Source: Zunongwangia pacifica
GTDB taxonomy: Bacteria; Bacteroidota; Bacteroidia; Flavobacteriales; Flavobacteriaceae
Assembly (NCBI RefSeq): GCF_023499215.1
Contig: NZ_JAKHSK010000002.1
Location: 1-64,000, forward strand
Direction: 5' to 3'
DNA: 64,000 nt
Position numbers and translations under genes: made by a program
Shown: piece after piece, positions 27,984 to 38,518 of the stretch
Position numbering within the stretch: position 1 is the first letter of the stretch
Layout: each line of letters begins with the position of its first letter
The notes under the pieces: model-generated
The model's input: the letters and a program-made list of their open reading frames with translations, nothing else
What the model was told of the DNA's origin: nothing
The model's database searches: none

Positions 27984-28673
27984 ATGATAAAAATAACAGA
28001 TCTCGAAAAGTTTTACCGTACAGACGAAGTACAGACCATTGCTATTAATAAGCTTTCTTTTGAAGTAAAAGAAGGAGAATTCGTCTCGGTTATGGGGCCA
28101 TCGGGTTGCGGAAAATCAACATTGCTTAATATTTTAGGGCTTCTTGATGATCCTGATGGCGGCAGCTATATTTTTAATGGGATCGAAGTTGCCGGATTTA
28201 ATGAGCGTAAAAGAGCGAATCTTAGAAAACACAATATTGGTTTTGTTTTCCAGAGCTTTAACCTTATCGATGAGCTTAGCGTTTTCGAAAATGTAGAGCT
28301 GCCATTAATTTATACAGGCGTAAAACCAGCAGAACGTAAAGAACGGGTGCATGAAGTTTTAGAGAAAATGCAAATTATGCACCGCCGCAAGCATTTCCCG
28401 CAACAATTATCTGGCGGGCAACAACAACGTGTAGCCGTTGCCCGTGCCGTAGTAAATAACCCTAAGCTTATTCTTGCCGATGAGCCTACCGGAAACCTGG
28501 ATAGCAGCAATGGTAACGAGGTTATGGATTTATTAACCGAGCTCAACGCTGCCGGAACCACCATCATCATGGTTACTCACAGCGAACACGACGCAAAGTA
28601 CAGTCATCGAATCATCAGAATGTTAGACGGACAAAAAGTAACCGAAAATATACTCGCAGAATACCAACACTAG
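27984..28673 (+). CDS. ABC transporter ATP-binding protein, MacB/LolD type (ATPase 1)
   Basis: 229 residues. Walker A GPSGCGKST (38-46), Q-loop in GFVFQSFNLI, signature LSGGQQQRV (142-150), Walker B LILADEP (162-168), D-loop GNLDS and H-loop MVTHSEHD are all intact. It closely fits the LolD/MacB/FtsE group that powers type VII (MacB-like) ABC systems without moving substrate through the membrane helices. It lies 45 bp after the adaptor and 124 bp before the first permease. It is probably the main motor for the array. Confidence 0.95.
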   Translation: MIKITDLEKFYRTDEVQTIAINKLSFEVKEGEFVSVMGPSGCGKSTLLNILGLLDDPDGGSYIFNGIEVAGFNERKRANLRKHNIGFVFQSFNLIDELSVFENVELPLIYTGVKPAERKERVHEVLEKMQIMHRRKHFPQQLSGGQQQRVAVARAVVNNPKLILADEPTGNLDSSNGNEVMDLLTELNAAGTTIIMVTHSEHDAKYSHRIIRMLDGQKVTENILAEYQH

Positions 28674-28797
28674 ACATTTTAAGGGGTCATTCATCAATCA
28701 TCTAATCTCTTATCATCAAAAGAGAATATTTTAAGCTGGGATCAACATTTTTAAAAATTCTAGGGGTATACATCAATCGTTATTCAAAACAAAAATT

Positions 28798-31170
28798 ATG
28801 TTTAAAATTCATCTAAAATCGGCCTGGAGAAACCTTTGGAAATCCAAGTTTTATAATGGACTAAGTTTGCTGGGCTTATCACTGGGCCTTTGTGTGGCCA
28901 TCTTTATCGCCGTATGGATTAAAGCCGAATTAAATTATAACAAAATTGGTGATTCATCACATATTTATAGAGTTTCCAGTATCTTAAGCAGTGGCGAAAA
29001 TTCGCAAACATGGGGAAGCTCTGTTGGCCCGGTAGCATATTACGCCAAAACCGAAATTCCAGAGGTTGAAAACGCAACTAGAATAATGGATTTTAATGGT
29101 TACCGAATTTTTAGTACCTCATCAAACAAATTCGAAGCCAGAGGTGGGGCTTTTATTGATCCTGAATTTTTCAATGTCTTTAACCTGAAGTTTATCGATG
29201 GAAATTCATCCGCTCCTTTTTCAGGCAATAATTCGGTTATCATTACAAAAAAAGCAGCCCTAAAATATTTTGGAACTATAGAAGCTATGGGCAAAACCAT
29301 CGCTGCCGATTATAAAGATAATTTTACCGTAACCGGAATCATTGAAGATATTCCGAAAAATTCAAGTTTAGATTACGAGCTGTTTTTCCCAATGTTGATT
29401 TTTTCTGAAAACTACGACGGTACAGGTTATTGGAAATCAATGAACAGTGATTGGGGAAACTTCAATTTTGTAACCTATTTAAAGCTTCAGAAAGATGCTT
29501 CCGAAGAAAAAGTGATTCAAAAACTTACAAAAATACAGCAAGCTAAAGATCCCAATGCTCATCTAAGTGGCGAAAAAGATTCGTATTACCTCCAGCCTAT
29601 TCAGCAAATGAATCTTTACAGTTATGGTGGTGATCCAACACGTATTAAAACAGTTCGCATTTTTGGGATTGTTTTAGTGCTTATCCTCTCTATCGCTTGT
29701 ATAAACTATGTGAACCTTAATACGGCAAGATCTATACAAAGAGCCAAAGAGGTTAGTTTACGTAAACTTATTGGGGCAGACAGGAGTCAACTTTTTATAC
29801 AATTTATTATTGAGTCGTGTATTTTCTTTTTATTAGCGATTGTCTTAGCAATGGGGCTAATCTATTTATTAGCCCCTTATTTTAATCAGGTTGCAGGAAA
29901 AGATATCCATTTTAATTTTCTTGAGCCCGAATTATGGGGAATGATCGGGGTGGTGTTTGTTTCCACCTTAGTCGCCTCTTCCATTTACCCGGCAGTCTTA
30001 TTATCTTCATTTAAGCCGCTAGAAGCTATTAAAGGAAATGTGATCACTGGTGTTGGCGCAGGAACATTTAGAAAGGTATTGGTTTGCCTTCAGTTTTCAT
30101 TTTCAGTAATCCTTATCATTAGCACTATTATTATTGGGAAACAACTGGATTTTATTACCAGTAAAAATCCCGGGTACGATCGCTCGCAAGTGCTTAACTT
30201 TTATATGTCTTCTAAAATGCGCTCTCATAAAGAAGCTATTGTAAATCAAGTTGAAAATTTGCCCAATATCGCCGGGGTTTCCTTTAGCAACAGTAACATC
30301 GTAAATAATGGAATGACTACCGGAGATACCAATTGGGATGGCAAAGATCCACAAAGCGATTTTATCGTGCATCCTATTGGTATAAACAAAGATTTTATCC
30401 CAATGATGAAAATGCAGCTTTTGGCAGGGGAAAATTTTAAAGGTCGTGCTGAAGATTCTTTACATTTTATACTGAATGAAACGGCCGTTAAACAAGCCGG
30501 AATTAAAAATCCTATTGGCAAAAGCTTCGAACTTTGGGACACTAAAGGCATCATTACAGGAGTAGTAAAAGATTTCAATTTTACTTCCATGAAAAATCAA
30601 ATTCAACCCGCAGTGATGTATTATGACCCTGACCCATATCGTATGTACATAAAAACAACAGATGGTGATATTTCTGCAAGTATGGTGGCTATTGAAGAAA
30701 TTTGGAATACCTATAATCCTGGTTTTCCATTTAATTATTCCTTTTTGGATAAACAATACGAAACCATGTATCGCGATGATATCAGAACAGGAAAGCTGTT
30801 TAAAATATTCTCGATTTTGGCCATTTTCGTTTCTTGCCTGGGACTCTTTGGGCTAAGCACGTATACCGCACAACTTAAAAAACGAGAAATAGGGATCCGC
30901 AAAGTTTTAGGCGCTTCAGTAGCACAAATTACTACGCTACTTTCCAAAGACTTTTTAAAATTGATTGCCATTTCATGCATTATCGCTATCCCAGTTGGCT
31001 GGTATTTAATGCAATTCTGGCTACAAAATTTTGCTTATAAAACGAATCTCGATTGGTGGGTTTTTGCCGGTGCTGGGATACTAACGTTATTCATCGCATT
31101 ACTAACGATTAGCTCACAAGCTATTAAAGCAGCCATAACAAACCCTGTGAAATCACTAAGAACAGAATAA
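28798..31170 (+). CDS. Array permease 1: MacB/FtsX-type ABC permease (subgroup A)
   Basis: 790 residues with the duplicated MacB layout: TM1 at 22-42, first periplasmic domain 43-285, TM2-4 at about 286-402 and TM5 at 430-447. The second periplasmic domain spans 450-665 and TM6-8 lie at 668-775. FtsX coupling segments are AKEVSLRKLIGA (316-327) and KREIGIRKVLGA (695-706). The start MFKIHLKSAWRN departs from the array consensus. The end NPVKSLRTE matches it. It shares unusual features with permease 10 (TWG.S.GPVA near 71-80; NPGYDRSQVLNF near 457-468), so the two are paralogues. It could move a peptide, lipid or antibiotic-like substrate outward, or act on envelope lipids; the substrate is not readable. 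Confidence 0.92.
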   Translation: MFKIHLKSAWRNLWKSKFYNGLSLLGLSLGLCVAIFIAVWIKAELNYNKIGDSSHIYRVSSILSSGENSQTWGSSVGPVAYYAKTEIPEVENATRIMDFNGYRIFSTSSNKFEARGGAFIDPEFFNVFNLKFIDGNSSAPFSGNNSVIITKKAALKYFGTIEAMGKTIAADYKDNFTVTGIIEDIPKNSSLDYELFFPMLIFSENYDGTGYWKSMNSDWGNFNFVTYLKLQKDASEEKVIQKLTKIQQAKDPNAHLSGEKDSYYLQPIQQMNLYSYGGDPTRIKTVRIFGIVLVLILSIACINYVNLNTARSIQRAKEVSLRKLIGADRSQLFIQFIIESCIFFLLAIVLAMGLIYLLAPYFNQVAGKDIHFNFLEPELWGMIGVVFVSTLVASSIYPAVLLSSFKPLEAIKGNVITGVGAGTFRKVLVCLQFSFSVILIISTIIIGKQLDFITSKNPGYDRSQVLNFYMSSKMRSHKEAIVNQVENLPNIAGVSFSNSNIVNNGMTTGDTNWDGKDPQSDFIVHPIGINKDFIPMMKMQLLAGENFKGRAEDSLHFILNETAVKQAGIKNPIGKSFELWDTKGIITGVVKDFNFTSMKNQIQPAVMYYDPDPYRMYIKTTDGDISASMVAIEEIWNTYNPGFPFNYSFLDKQYETMYRDDIRTGKLFKIFSILAIFVSCLGLFGLSTYTAQLKKREIGIRKVLGASVAQITTLLSKDFLKLIAISCIIAIPVGWYLMQFWLQNFAYKTNLDWWVFAGAGILTLFIALLTISSQAIKAAITNPVKSLRTE

Positions 31171-31177
31171 GGCCTAA

Positions 31178-31206
31178 ACCTCACAGGGGTTAAAAACCCG
31201 TGAGGT
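31178..31206. repeat. Hairpin in spacer between permeases 1 and 2
   Basis: Arms ACCTCAC / GTGAGGT extended by GGGTT / AACCC with one bulged base. There is no T tract, so it is not a standard terminator. The same ACCTCAC-type arms return at 45848-45892. Confidence 0.6.
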
Positions 31207-31232
31207 AGGCAACCCAATAAAATTAAAAAGCA

Positions 31233-33605
31233 ATGCTAAAAAACTATATCAAAATCGCCTGGCGCAACATCTGGAAAAATAAAGCTTTTTCGGTAATTAA
31301 TATTGGTGGACTCGCTGTAGGTATGGCAAGTGCAATTCTCATATTGATTTGGATTGAAAATGAATTAAGTTATGATCGATTTCATGAAAATGGGAAAAAT
31401 ATTTATAAACTCTACAATCGAGATACCTTTGATGGTGAAAACTGGGCTTGGGGTAACACACCTAAAATTCTGGGAAAAACAATAAAGGAAGATTATCCTG
31501 AAGTATCCCATGTAGCCAGAGTTGATCCTAATGAGGATCTTTGGCTAAAAGTAGGTAATAAAAAGTTTAAAACTACAGGAATCATAACCGATGTAGATTT
31601 TTTACAAATGTTTTCATTTCCGTTATATGACAGTGATGAATCTTCCATATTAAAAGATCCTTCAGGAATTGTTATTACTCAGAAATTAGCAAAGAAATTA
31701 TTTGATGATAATGATGCCATGGGACAAACCATTCAGGTAGAGCAATCCCATGTATATAAAGTAGCTGGAATTCTCAAAGATTTACCAAACAACACTCGTT
31801 TTAACTTTGATTTTATCTTACCGTGGAATTATATGAAAGTTAACGGTTGGGACGATAGTTACTGGGGAAATAATTCTGTACAAACTTTTGTGCAATTAAA
31901 ACCGCACGTCTCACAAGTTGATTTTGACAAGCATATAAAAGAAATCACTATAAATCATACCAAAGAAAGTGCCCATCCATCCAGTACCGAAGTTTTTAGC
32001 TGGCCGCTAGAAAAGTTATGGCTTTATTCAAAAAGTGAAAATGGAAAATTAGTGGCAGGAAAAATAATTACCGTTAGATTATTTAGTGTTATTGCCATTT
32101 TTATTCTACTTATTGCTTGTATCAATTTTATGAATTTAAGTACCGCTCGTAGTGAAAAAAGAGCCAAAGAAGTAGGGATCCGTAAAGTTGTAGGAGCACA
32201 AAAAAGAAATCTTATTTTGCAGTTTACAGGAGAAAGTATTCTAATTACTTTTTTTGCAGGTATTTTAGCTTTACTTCTTGTATTTAGTTTCCTTAATCCC
32301 TTTAATCAATTAGTAAATAAGTCACTACATATTGATTATACCAATTTCACATTTTGGTTACTAATTATCGGGTTCATTTTATTCACAGGACTCTTAGCAG
32401 GCTGTTATCCTGCATTTTACCTGTCTTCCTTTCAGCCTGCTAAAGTTTTAAAAGGCAAAATTAGTAGCATAAAAGATATCATCATGCCACGTAAAATACT
32501 TGTTGTTTCTCAATTTACTTTTGCTATTCTGCTTATAACATGTACTATCATTATTAACCGCCAAATTAACTATGCGCAACAACGAGATACAGGTTATGTA
32601 AAGGAAAATTTAATTTATACCATTTTAGATGATAATATTAGGAGCAATTACCTATCGATTAAAAATGAGTTACTACAAAGTAATGCTGTAGTCGCAGTAA
32701 CCAAAACCCTTAGTCCAATTACAGAGCAATATAGTGATAGTTGGGGGTTTAGTTGGAACGGAAGCACCGAAGCCGATCATGATACAGGCTTTACTATTAT
32801 GAGCGCCGATACCGATTTTACAAAATCTACAGGAACCAAAATTATTGCTGGCAGAGATATCGATATTAATACTTACCCTTCAGACAGTACCGCTATTTTA
32901 TTAAATGAAACGGCTGTTGAAAAAATGAGATTGAAAAACCCTATAGGAGCTATTGTTAGTGATAGCAACACAAATTGGAAAGTTGTTGGGGTTATACAGG
33001 ATTTTATAATTCAATCTCCTTACGAACCTATCCAACCCATGATGATCTGTGGCCCTTCTCGTTGGTTTGGGGTGATGCATATGAAATTGAACTCTAAAAA
33101 CAGTATAAGCGAAAACCTTGCGACCGCTGAAAAAATCTTTAAAAAATTTAATCAAGATTATCCTTTTGAATATCATTTTGTCGATGAAAAATATGCTAAT
33201 AAATTTGAATCTGAAAAACGTACCGCCTCTTTATCAGCTCTTTTTGCAGGCCTAACCATATTTATATCCTGTCTTGGGTTATTTGGTTTAGCAACCTATA
33301 TGGTACATAGTAGAATCCAAGAAATTGGAATACGAAAAGTATTAGGTGCCAATATCGCCCAGCTTGTAACTCTTTTATCTTCTAATTTTTTACAATTGGT
33401 ACTTATTTCGTTTTTTATTGCCTCTCCAATCGCATGGTACGCAATGAGCAGGTGGCTAAACAACTACACCTATAATATAGGCGTCGAGTGGTGGGTTTTT
33501 GCTCTTGTAGGAATAGTAATCATCTTTATCACTTTACTAACCGTAAGTTCACAAGCCATTAAAGCAGCTCTGTCAAATCCGGTAAAAAACATCAAAACAG
33601 AATAA
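31233..33605 (+). CDS. Array permease 2: MacB/FtsX-type ABC permease (subgroup B)
   Basis: 790 residues. TM1 at 22-42, central TM bundle from about 282 to 405, C-terminal TM bundle from about 668. Coupling segments are AKEVGIRKVVGA (311-322) and QEIGIRKVLGAN near 695-706. INFMNLSTARSEKR before the first segment is shared with permeases 8 and 9 and defines subgroup B. The C-terminus NPVKNIKTE is the most divergent of the array. By eye the gene is more AT-rich than permeases 8 and 10, suggesting separate history. Only 4 bp separate it from permease 3, so coupled translation is likely. Confidence 0.92.
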   Translation: MLKNYIKIAWRNIWKNKAFSVINIGGLAVGMASAILILIWIENELSYDRFHENGKNIYKLYNRDTFDGENWAWGNTPKILGKTIKEDYPEVSHVARVDPNEDLWLKVGNKKFKTTGIITDVDFLQMFSFPLYDSDESSILKDPSGIVITQKLAKKLFDDNDAMGQTIQVEQSHVYKVAGILKDLPNNTRFNFDFILPWNYMKVNGWDDSYWGNNSVQTFVQLKPHVSQVDFDKHIKEITINHTKESAHPSSTEVFSWPLEKLWLYSKSENGKLVAGKIITVRLFSVIAIFILLIACINFMNLSTARSEKRAKEVGIRKVVGAQKRNLILQFTGESILITFFAGILALLLVFSFLNPFNQLVNKSLHIDYTNFTFWLLIIGFILFTGLLAGCYPAFYLSSFQPAKVLKGKISSIKDIIMPRKILVVSQFTFAILLITCTIIINRQINYAQQRDTGYVKENLIYTILDDNIRSNYLSIKNELLQSNAVVAVTKTLSPITEQYSDSWGFSWNGSTEADHDTGFTIMSADTDFTKSTGTKIIAGRDIDINTYPSDSTAILLNETAVEKMRLKNPIGAIVSDSNTNWKVVGVIQDFIIQSPYEPIQPMMICGPSRWFGVMHMKLNSKNSISENLATAEKIFKKFNQDYPFEYHFVDEKYANKFESEKRTASLSALFAGLTIFISCLGLFGLATYMVHSRIQEIGIRKVLGANIAQLVTLLSSNFLQLVLISFFIASPIAWYAMSRWLNNYTYNIGVEWWVFALVGIVIIFITLLTVSSQAIKAALSNPVKNIKTE

Positions 33606-33609
33606 AGCC

Positions 33610-36051
33610 ATGTTCAAAAACTATATCAAAATCGCCTGGCGGAATATCTGGAACTCAAAGATCTTTTCTGCAATCAATATCATTAGTCTTGCGATAGGTT
33701 TTAGTGCCTCTTTTGTTATAGGCTTAATGGTTTATTATGATTTCACCTTTGATGATTTTCATAAAAATGCTAACAACATCTACAGGATCAAGACGGTTTT
33801 TAATTCACCTGAGGGAACCTACGGTAACGCAGGTGTTAGCATCCCGTTGCATCAGGTTGTAAAAGAAGAGATCGCTGATGTGGAGCAGGCTACCACTTTG
33901 TATACCGGAAGTTTTATTAATGTGAAGAATACCGAAAATGGCATTATTTTTAAAGAACCCGAATATACCGTATTTACAGATCCGGAGTATTTTGATGTTT
34001 TTCAATACAATTGGCTTGCAGGCTCCCCTCAAACTTCACTAGGTGGACCCAATAAAGTCGTGCTTACTCAAGCCCGGGCTGAAAAGTATTTTCCAAATAT
34101 CCCTGCAGAGAACTTAATAGGAAAACAACTGGTATATAACGATTCTATCCTTGTGGAAGTGAGTGGAATTGTAGCGAATTTTACCAAAAGAACAGATTTT
34201 ATTTTTGAAGAATTCTTCTCTTTAGAAACGGCAAAGGCAACCGACATGTCCGATCAGGTTTTCAATGATAATTGGGGAAGCACCAGTAACAGTTCACAGT
34301 TATTTGTAAGGATAAATAAAAAGACCCCTTACGTTTTACAAAAGAAACTGAATGATATTGCAGCGGCACACGAGTCTGACTACAACAAACAAATGAATAT
34401 TCAACGTCTTTTCAAACTGCAACCCCTTAAGGAGCTCCATTTTGATCAGGAATTAGGGATTTTCAGCTTTACAGAATATACTTCAAACAAATCTGCAATC
34501 TGGGGTCTTTCTATAATAGCCGTTTTTCTGCTGCTTTTGGGTTGTGTTAATTTTATAAACCTCAATACGGCTCAGGCAACGCAACGTGCCAAGGAAATAG
34601 GAATACGAAAGACTTTGGGAAGCTCTAAAAAGCAATTGGTAATGCAGTTTATGGGCGAAACTCTGGTTTTAACGATCTTATCTGCAATAATTTCTATTTT
34701 ATTGTCCTACTGGCTTTTAAAAGTTTTTTCAGATTTTATACCAGCAGGCCTATCATTCTCGGTTTTTAAAGAACCTCTTGTCCTTGTTTGTGGTGTACTT
34801 CTTATTTTATTCGTTACGCTCCTTTCTGGAGTTTACCCCTCTATTGTACTTACCCGTTTTAAACCGGTACGCGTATTAAAAAATCAGGTGACTACAGCGC
34901 CGGGTAAGGCAGGTTTAAGAAAGTTTCTTACTGTCTTTCAGTTCACCATTGCGCAAGGATTTCTTATTGCAACTTTACTGGTGAGCAAACAAACACGGTT
35001 TTTGATGCAATCCGACATGGGTTTTAGAACCCAGGCCATAGGTTATGTGCAAGCGCCATGGTCCTACAGGGGTTTTGATAAGAACCTGGTGCTGTATAAT
35101 AAACTTAAACGTATTCCTGCCATAGATAAGATCAGTATGGGGGGCATGCCACCGGCCTCTAACAGCACGCATTCTTCTGGTGTAAATTTTATGAATGGGG
35201 ATCGGGAAATTAATACCGAGATTGAATTTTTGTATGGCGATTCAGCTTATCTTAACATTTATGAAATTCCATTATTGGCTGGTAGGCTCCCATTAAACGA
35301 TACCATTAAAGAATTAGTCATTAACGAAACGGCCTTGAATGCCTTAGGATTTCAAGATTCCGAAAAGGCCCTAGGGCAAATTTTAAAAGTAGAAGATGAT
35401 TATAGGATCGTAGGGGTGATGAAAGATTTTAATCAGCGTTCGTTAAGATCTGGCATTAATCCTATGGCGCTTACCGGCGATACCTACCGTAAGGATTGGC
35501 CTAGGTTTAGGGATATCCACATAATGCTGCCCAGCGCAGGTTCTGGGCAATTACAAAATACCATTACACAAATAGAAAAAGCTTATAACGAGGTGTTCCC
35601 GGGAGAGAATTTTGAAATGCATTTTGTAGACGAATCCATCAAAAGGTTCTATCAAAGTGAAAGCCGGCTTTCGACTCTTCTTAATTGGGCAATGGGGCTT
35701 TCGATCCTTATTTGTAGCCTGGGATTGCTGGGACTGGTACTTTATACTATAAATCGAAGAACCAAAGAAATAGGAATCCGAAAGGTTCTTGGGGCTTCGC
35801 TGGCACAGCTTAATCTATTGCTTTGTAAAGATTTCCTTGTGCTGGTACTTATTGCTTTTGTGATCGCTGCTCCTATCGCAGGCTGGCTCCTAAATGAATG
35901 GTTACAGGATTTTGCCTATAGAACCGAACTTTCCTGGTGGGTCTTTGCCCTTAGTGCCATCGGAATGTTAGTTTTTTCCACCATCCTGATAAGTTTTAGA
36001 ACCATCAAAACTGCTCTAAAAAACCCTGTAAACTCTTTAAGAACCGAATAG
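33610..36051 (+). CDS. Array permease 3: MacB/FtsX-type ABC permease (subgroup C)
   Basis: 813 residues. The opening MFKNYIKIAWRNIWNSK runs into a TM1 with the unusual LAIGFSASFVIGLMVYYDFT, nearly the same as in permease 7. The first periplasmic domain is about 20 residues longer than in permeases 1-2, placing the first coupling segment EIGIRKTLGSS at 329-339. The second is KEIGIRKVLGAS near 717-728. In the second periplasmic domain a small glycine/proline motif MGGMPPAS (LGGAPPAS in permease 7) is subgroup-specific. It ends NPVNSLRTE. Two bases separate its stop from the next ATG. Confidence 0.92.
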   Translation: MFKNYIKIAWRNIWNSKIFSAINIISLAIGFSASFVIGLMVYYDFTFDDFHKNANNIYRIKTVFNSPEGTYGNAGVSIPLHQVVKEEIADVEQATTLYTGSFINVKNTENGIIFKEPEYTVFTDPEYFDVFQYNWLAGSPQTSLGGPNKVVLTQARAEKYFPNIPAENLIGKQLVYNDSILVEVSGIVANFTKRTDFIFEEFFSLETAKATDMSDQVFNDNWGSTSNSSQLFVRINKKTPYVLQKKLNDIAAAHESDYNKQMNIQRLFKLQPLKELHFDQELGIFSFTEYTSNKSAIWGLSIIAVFLLLLGCVNFINLNTAQATQRAKEIGIRKTLGSSKKQLVMQFMGETLVLTILSAIISILLSYWLLKVFSDFIPAGLSFSVFKEPLVLVCGVLLILFVTLLSGVYPSIVLTRFKPVRVLKNQVTTAPGKAGLRKFLTVFQFTIAQGFLIATLLVSKQTRFLMQSDMGFRTQAIGYVQAPWSYRGFDKNLVLYNKLKRIPAIDKISMGGMPPASNSTHSSGVNFMNGDREINTEIEFLYGDSAYLNIYEIPLLAGRLPLNDTIKELVINETALNALGFQDSEKALGQILKVEDDYRIVGVMKDFNQRSLRSGINPMALTGDTYRKDWPRFRDIHIMLPSAGSGQLQNTITQIEKAYNEVFPGENFEMHFVDESIKRFYQSESRLSTLLNWAMGLSILICSLGLLGLVLYTINRRTKEIGIRKVLGASLAQLNLLLCKDFLVLVLIAFVIAAPIAGWLLNEWLQDFAYRTELSWWVFALSAIGMLVFSTILISFRTIKTALKNPVNSLRTE

Positions 36052-36053
36052 TC

Positions 36054-38480
36054 ATGATCAGAAATCATATCAAAATAGCCTGGAGGAATCTTTTGAAGAA
36101 TGGCACCTATTCATTAATCAATATTATTGGGTTAACGATTGGATTAGCTGCCTGCCTAGCTGTGACAACAGTGGTGATCGATGAATCCTCCTATGATCGA
36201 TTTTGGTCTAAAAAGGATCGAATTTTTAGGGTAAATACTATAAATACCCGAAATGGTGAACTCTTAGAAAAGGGAGATTATGCACTTTCGGGTACAAATA
36301 TCGCATTAAAAGATTTCCCGGAAGTCGAGAATATTGCTACCATCGAGCAATTTGATACCTATTTTAGTTTTAGAAATATTCAGGGTGAAGGCACAGAAAC
36401 CAAAGTGATCCAAACCAATCCTTCATTTTTGGACATATTTGATATTGAGATCTCTTCAGGAAGTCCAAAAAATTTGGTTGAAGGAACTTCAAACATTATA
36501 ATTTCAGAATCATTGGTAAAAAGATTTTTTAACGGAAGAAATCCGGTTGGTGAAACCATTAAAGATCTTCCTTCCTACAGCAATGAGCCTAACGAATATC
36601 TTATCACCGGGGTTTTTAAAGATATTCCTAAAAACACACATCTTAAAGGAGAGGTGATTTATCTTCGTAAACCCAGAACAGAATTGCTTAATAAGCAGCA
36701 GTTTGGATTTTTTCAAAGCTATTATGTAAGTCTAAAAAAAGATATAGGTAAAACAAAGTTTGAGACAAAATTCAATAACTGGTATTCAAATTATACCGAA
36801 GCGGAACATCCAGATAAATTTGAGTTACAGCCTTTACAGGATATTTATTTAAAATCTGATTTTGCACAAAACCAATCCTATAAAGGAAGTGCCCACAAAC
36901 TTTATATTTTGGGTGCGATAGCAATTTTATTATTGGTTATCGCCTGCATCAATTACATCAATCTAACTACTGCAAGAGCTTCTCATAAAATGCAGGAAAC
37001 TGGTGTTAGAAAGGTTTTAGGAGCAGAACGGTTTCAGCTTATCTCTCAATATTTAGCAGAATCTGGATTGTTTTTTCTTATTTCTGGTATTCTGGCTTTT
37101 GTGATCTATCAGCTGAGTTTACCGGGTATCGTAAGTTATATCGATCATCCTTTGGCGCTCACTTTCACCAATTCTATTTTATTATTTCTTTATGCAACCT
37201 CATCGATTTTCGCCTTAAGTATTCTTACCGGCTTATATCCCGCGTTATTGATCTCAAGAATAAATCCTTTGGCGTCGCTGCGCAAGAAATTTATAACTAG
37301 CGCCACAGGCCAAACTCAGTTTGTAAGGAAAGGGCTCGTGATTTTTCAGTTTTCAATTTCACTGGTTGTACTCATCGCTATGATCGTGGTAAATCAGCAG
37401 GTAGCACTTTTAAAAACTAAAGATATTGGGTTTGATGCTTCCCATCTTTTAAGTATTAAGTATTCTACCTGGCAGAATAAAGGAGAAAGATTTAAAAACG
37501 AATTACTAAAAAATCCTTTTATAGAGAAAGCAAGCATTACTTCGTGGTTACCTTCAAACGGTGGTGGAAACATGACCAGAAAAATTGAAAGTCCGGACAA
37601 TTCTGGTGATGAAGTGGAGATCTGGTATATGTTCGCCGATACCGACCTAGCTGAAACACTAGGCCTGGAAATTGAAAAAGGAAGATTTTTAAGCAATGAT
37701 TTTGGCGGTGATGCCCTGGCACAAAGTTTTTATGTTGAAATGGATTCGGCCAAAAAAGCTGAGTTGGAGAAAAGGCCATCTCTAATTACCGCTCAGGCTG
37801 CAAAACTTCTAAAAGTAGATCAATTAAATGTCGCTAATAAAGATTTGGAAGCAACGCCTGTTGGTATTGTAAGCAATTTTAATAATGAAAATCTTAGAAC
37901 CAGCGCAAAACCAATCGTGATTCAGGCTGATAAAAATCCAGATCGGGGAAGCCTACTCATGCGTATAAAATCTGGCTCTGAGGAAAAAGTTGTTGCCAAA
38001 ATCAACCAATTATGGCAAGAATTTTATCCTTACAAGCTTCTGGAAATCAATAATGTTTCAGATCTACTACAAAAACAATATGATGCCGAAACCAAACTTT
38101 TACAGTTTTTCAGCTTCTTTAGTGCGCTTAGTTTATTCCTGGCAGCCTTGGGTGTTTTTGGGTTGATCGTTCAGGTAACCGAGCAGCGCGTAAAAGAAAT
38201 AGGGATTCGGAAAGTGCTTGGCGCATCGGTACAATCTATTGTGATGCTATTCTCAAAAGACTTTTTAAAAACCATTGCTGTAGCCGTCATAATTGCAGTC
38301 CCAATTGGTTGGTACGCTATGCAACAATGGCTTCAGGATTATGCGCATCGCATAGAAATAAAATGGTGGGTCTTTGGTCTTGCAGCTTCCGTAATAATTA
38401 GTATCGCTATGTTAACTGTGGGAATCCAATCTGCAAAAAAAGCAATCATCAATCCTGCAAAAAGCTTAAAAACCGAATAA
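36054..38480 (+). CDS. Array permease 4: MacB/FtsX-type ABC permease (unpaired)
   Basis: 808 residues beginning MIRNHIKIAWRNLLKNG. The first coupling segment is MQETGVRKVLGAE (313-325), preceded by INYINLTTARASHK; the second is KEIGIRKVLGAS near the C-terminus. It ends NPAKSLKTE. No close partner in the array is obvious, so it is a distinct type. The second periplasmic domain has an insertion with a charged stretch (VEMDSAKKAELEKRPSLI) not seen in its neighbours. The 38-bp spacer to permease 5 contains CTCCCACTAACTATCGGGAC, a degenerate form of the palindrome present before permeases 10 and 11. Confidence 0.92.
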   Translation: MIRNHIKIAWRNLLKNGTYSLINIIGLTIGLAACLAVTTVVIDESSYDRFWSKKDRIFRVNTINTRNGELLEKGDYALSGTNIALKDFPEVENIATIEQFDTYFSFRNIQGEGTETKVIQTNPSFLDIFDIEISSGSPKNLVEGTSNIIISESLVKRFFNGRNPVGETIKDLPSYSNEPNEYLITGVFKDIPKNTHLKGEVIYLRKPRTELLNKQQFGFFQSYYVSLKKDIGKTKFETKFNNWYSNYTEAEHPDKFELQPLQDIYLKSDFAQNQSYKGSAHKLYILGAIAILLLVIACINYINLTTARASHKMQETGVRKVLGAERFQLISQYLAESGLFFLISGILAFVIYQLSLPGIVSYIDHPLALTFTNSILLFLYATSSIFALSILTGLYPALLISRINPLASLRKKFITSATGQTQFVRKGLVIFQFSISLVVLIAMIVVNQQVALLKTKDIGFDASHLLSIKYSTWQNKGERFKNELLKNPFIEKASITSWLPSNGGGNMTRKIESPDNSGDEVEIWYMFADTDLAETLGLEIEKGRFLSNDFGGDALAQSFYVEMDSAKKAELEKRPSLITAQAAKLLKVDQLNVANKDLEATPVGIVSNFNNENLRTSAKPIVIQADKNPDRGSLLMRIKSGSEEKVVAKINQLWQEFYPYKLLEINNVSDLLQKQYDAETKLLQFFSFFSALSLFLAALGVFGLIVQVTEQRVKEIGIRKVLGASVQSIVMLFSKDFLKTIAVAVIIAVPIGWYAMQQWLQDYAHRIEIKWWVFGLAASVIISIAMLTVGIQSAKKAIINPAKSLKTE

Positions 38481-38518
38481 TTCATCTCCCACTAACTATC
38501 GGGACAAAATAAAGAGTC

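Noticed and set aside
31178-31206. Rho-independent terminator after permease 1
   Set aside because: A stable hairpin is present but no T tract follows, and the next permease begins 27 bp later in the same apparent operon.
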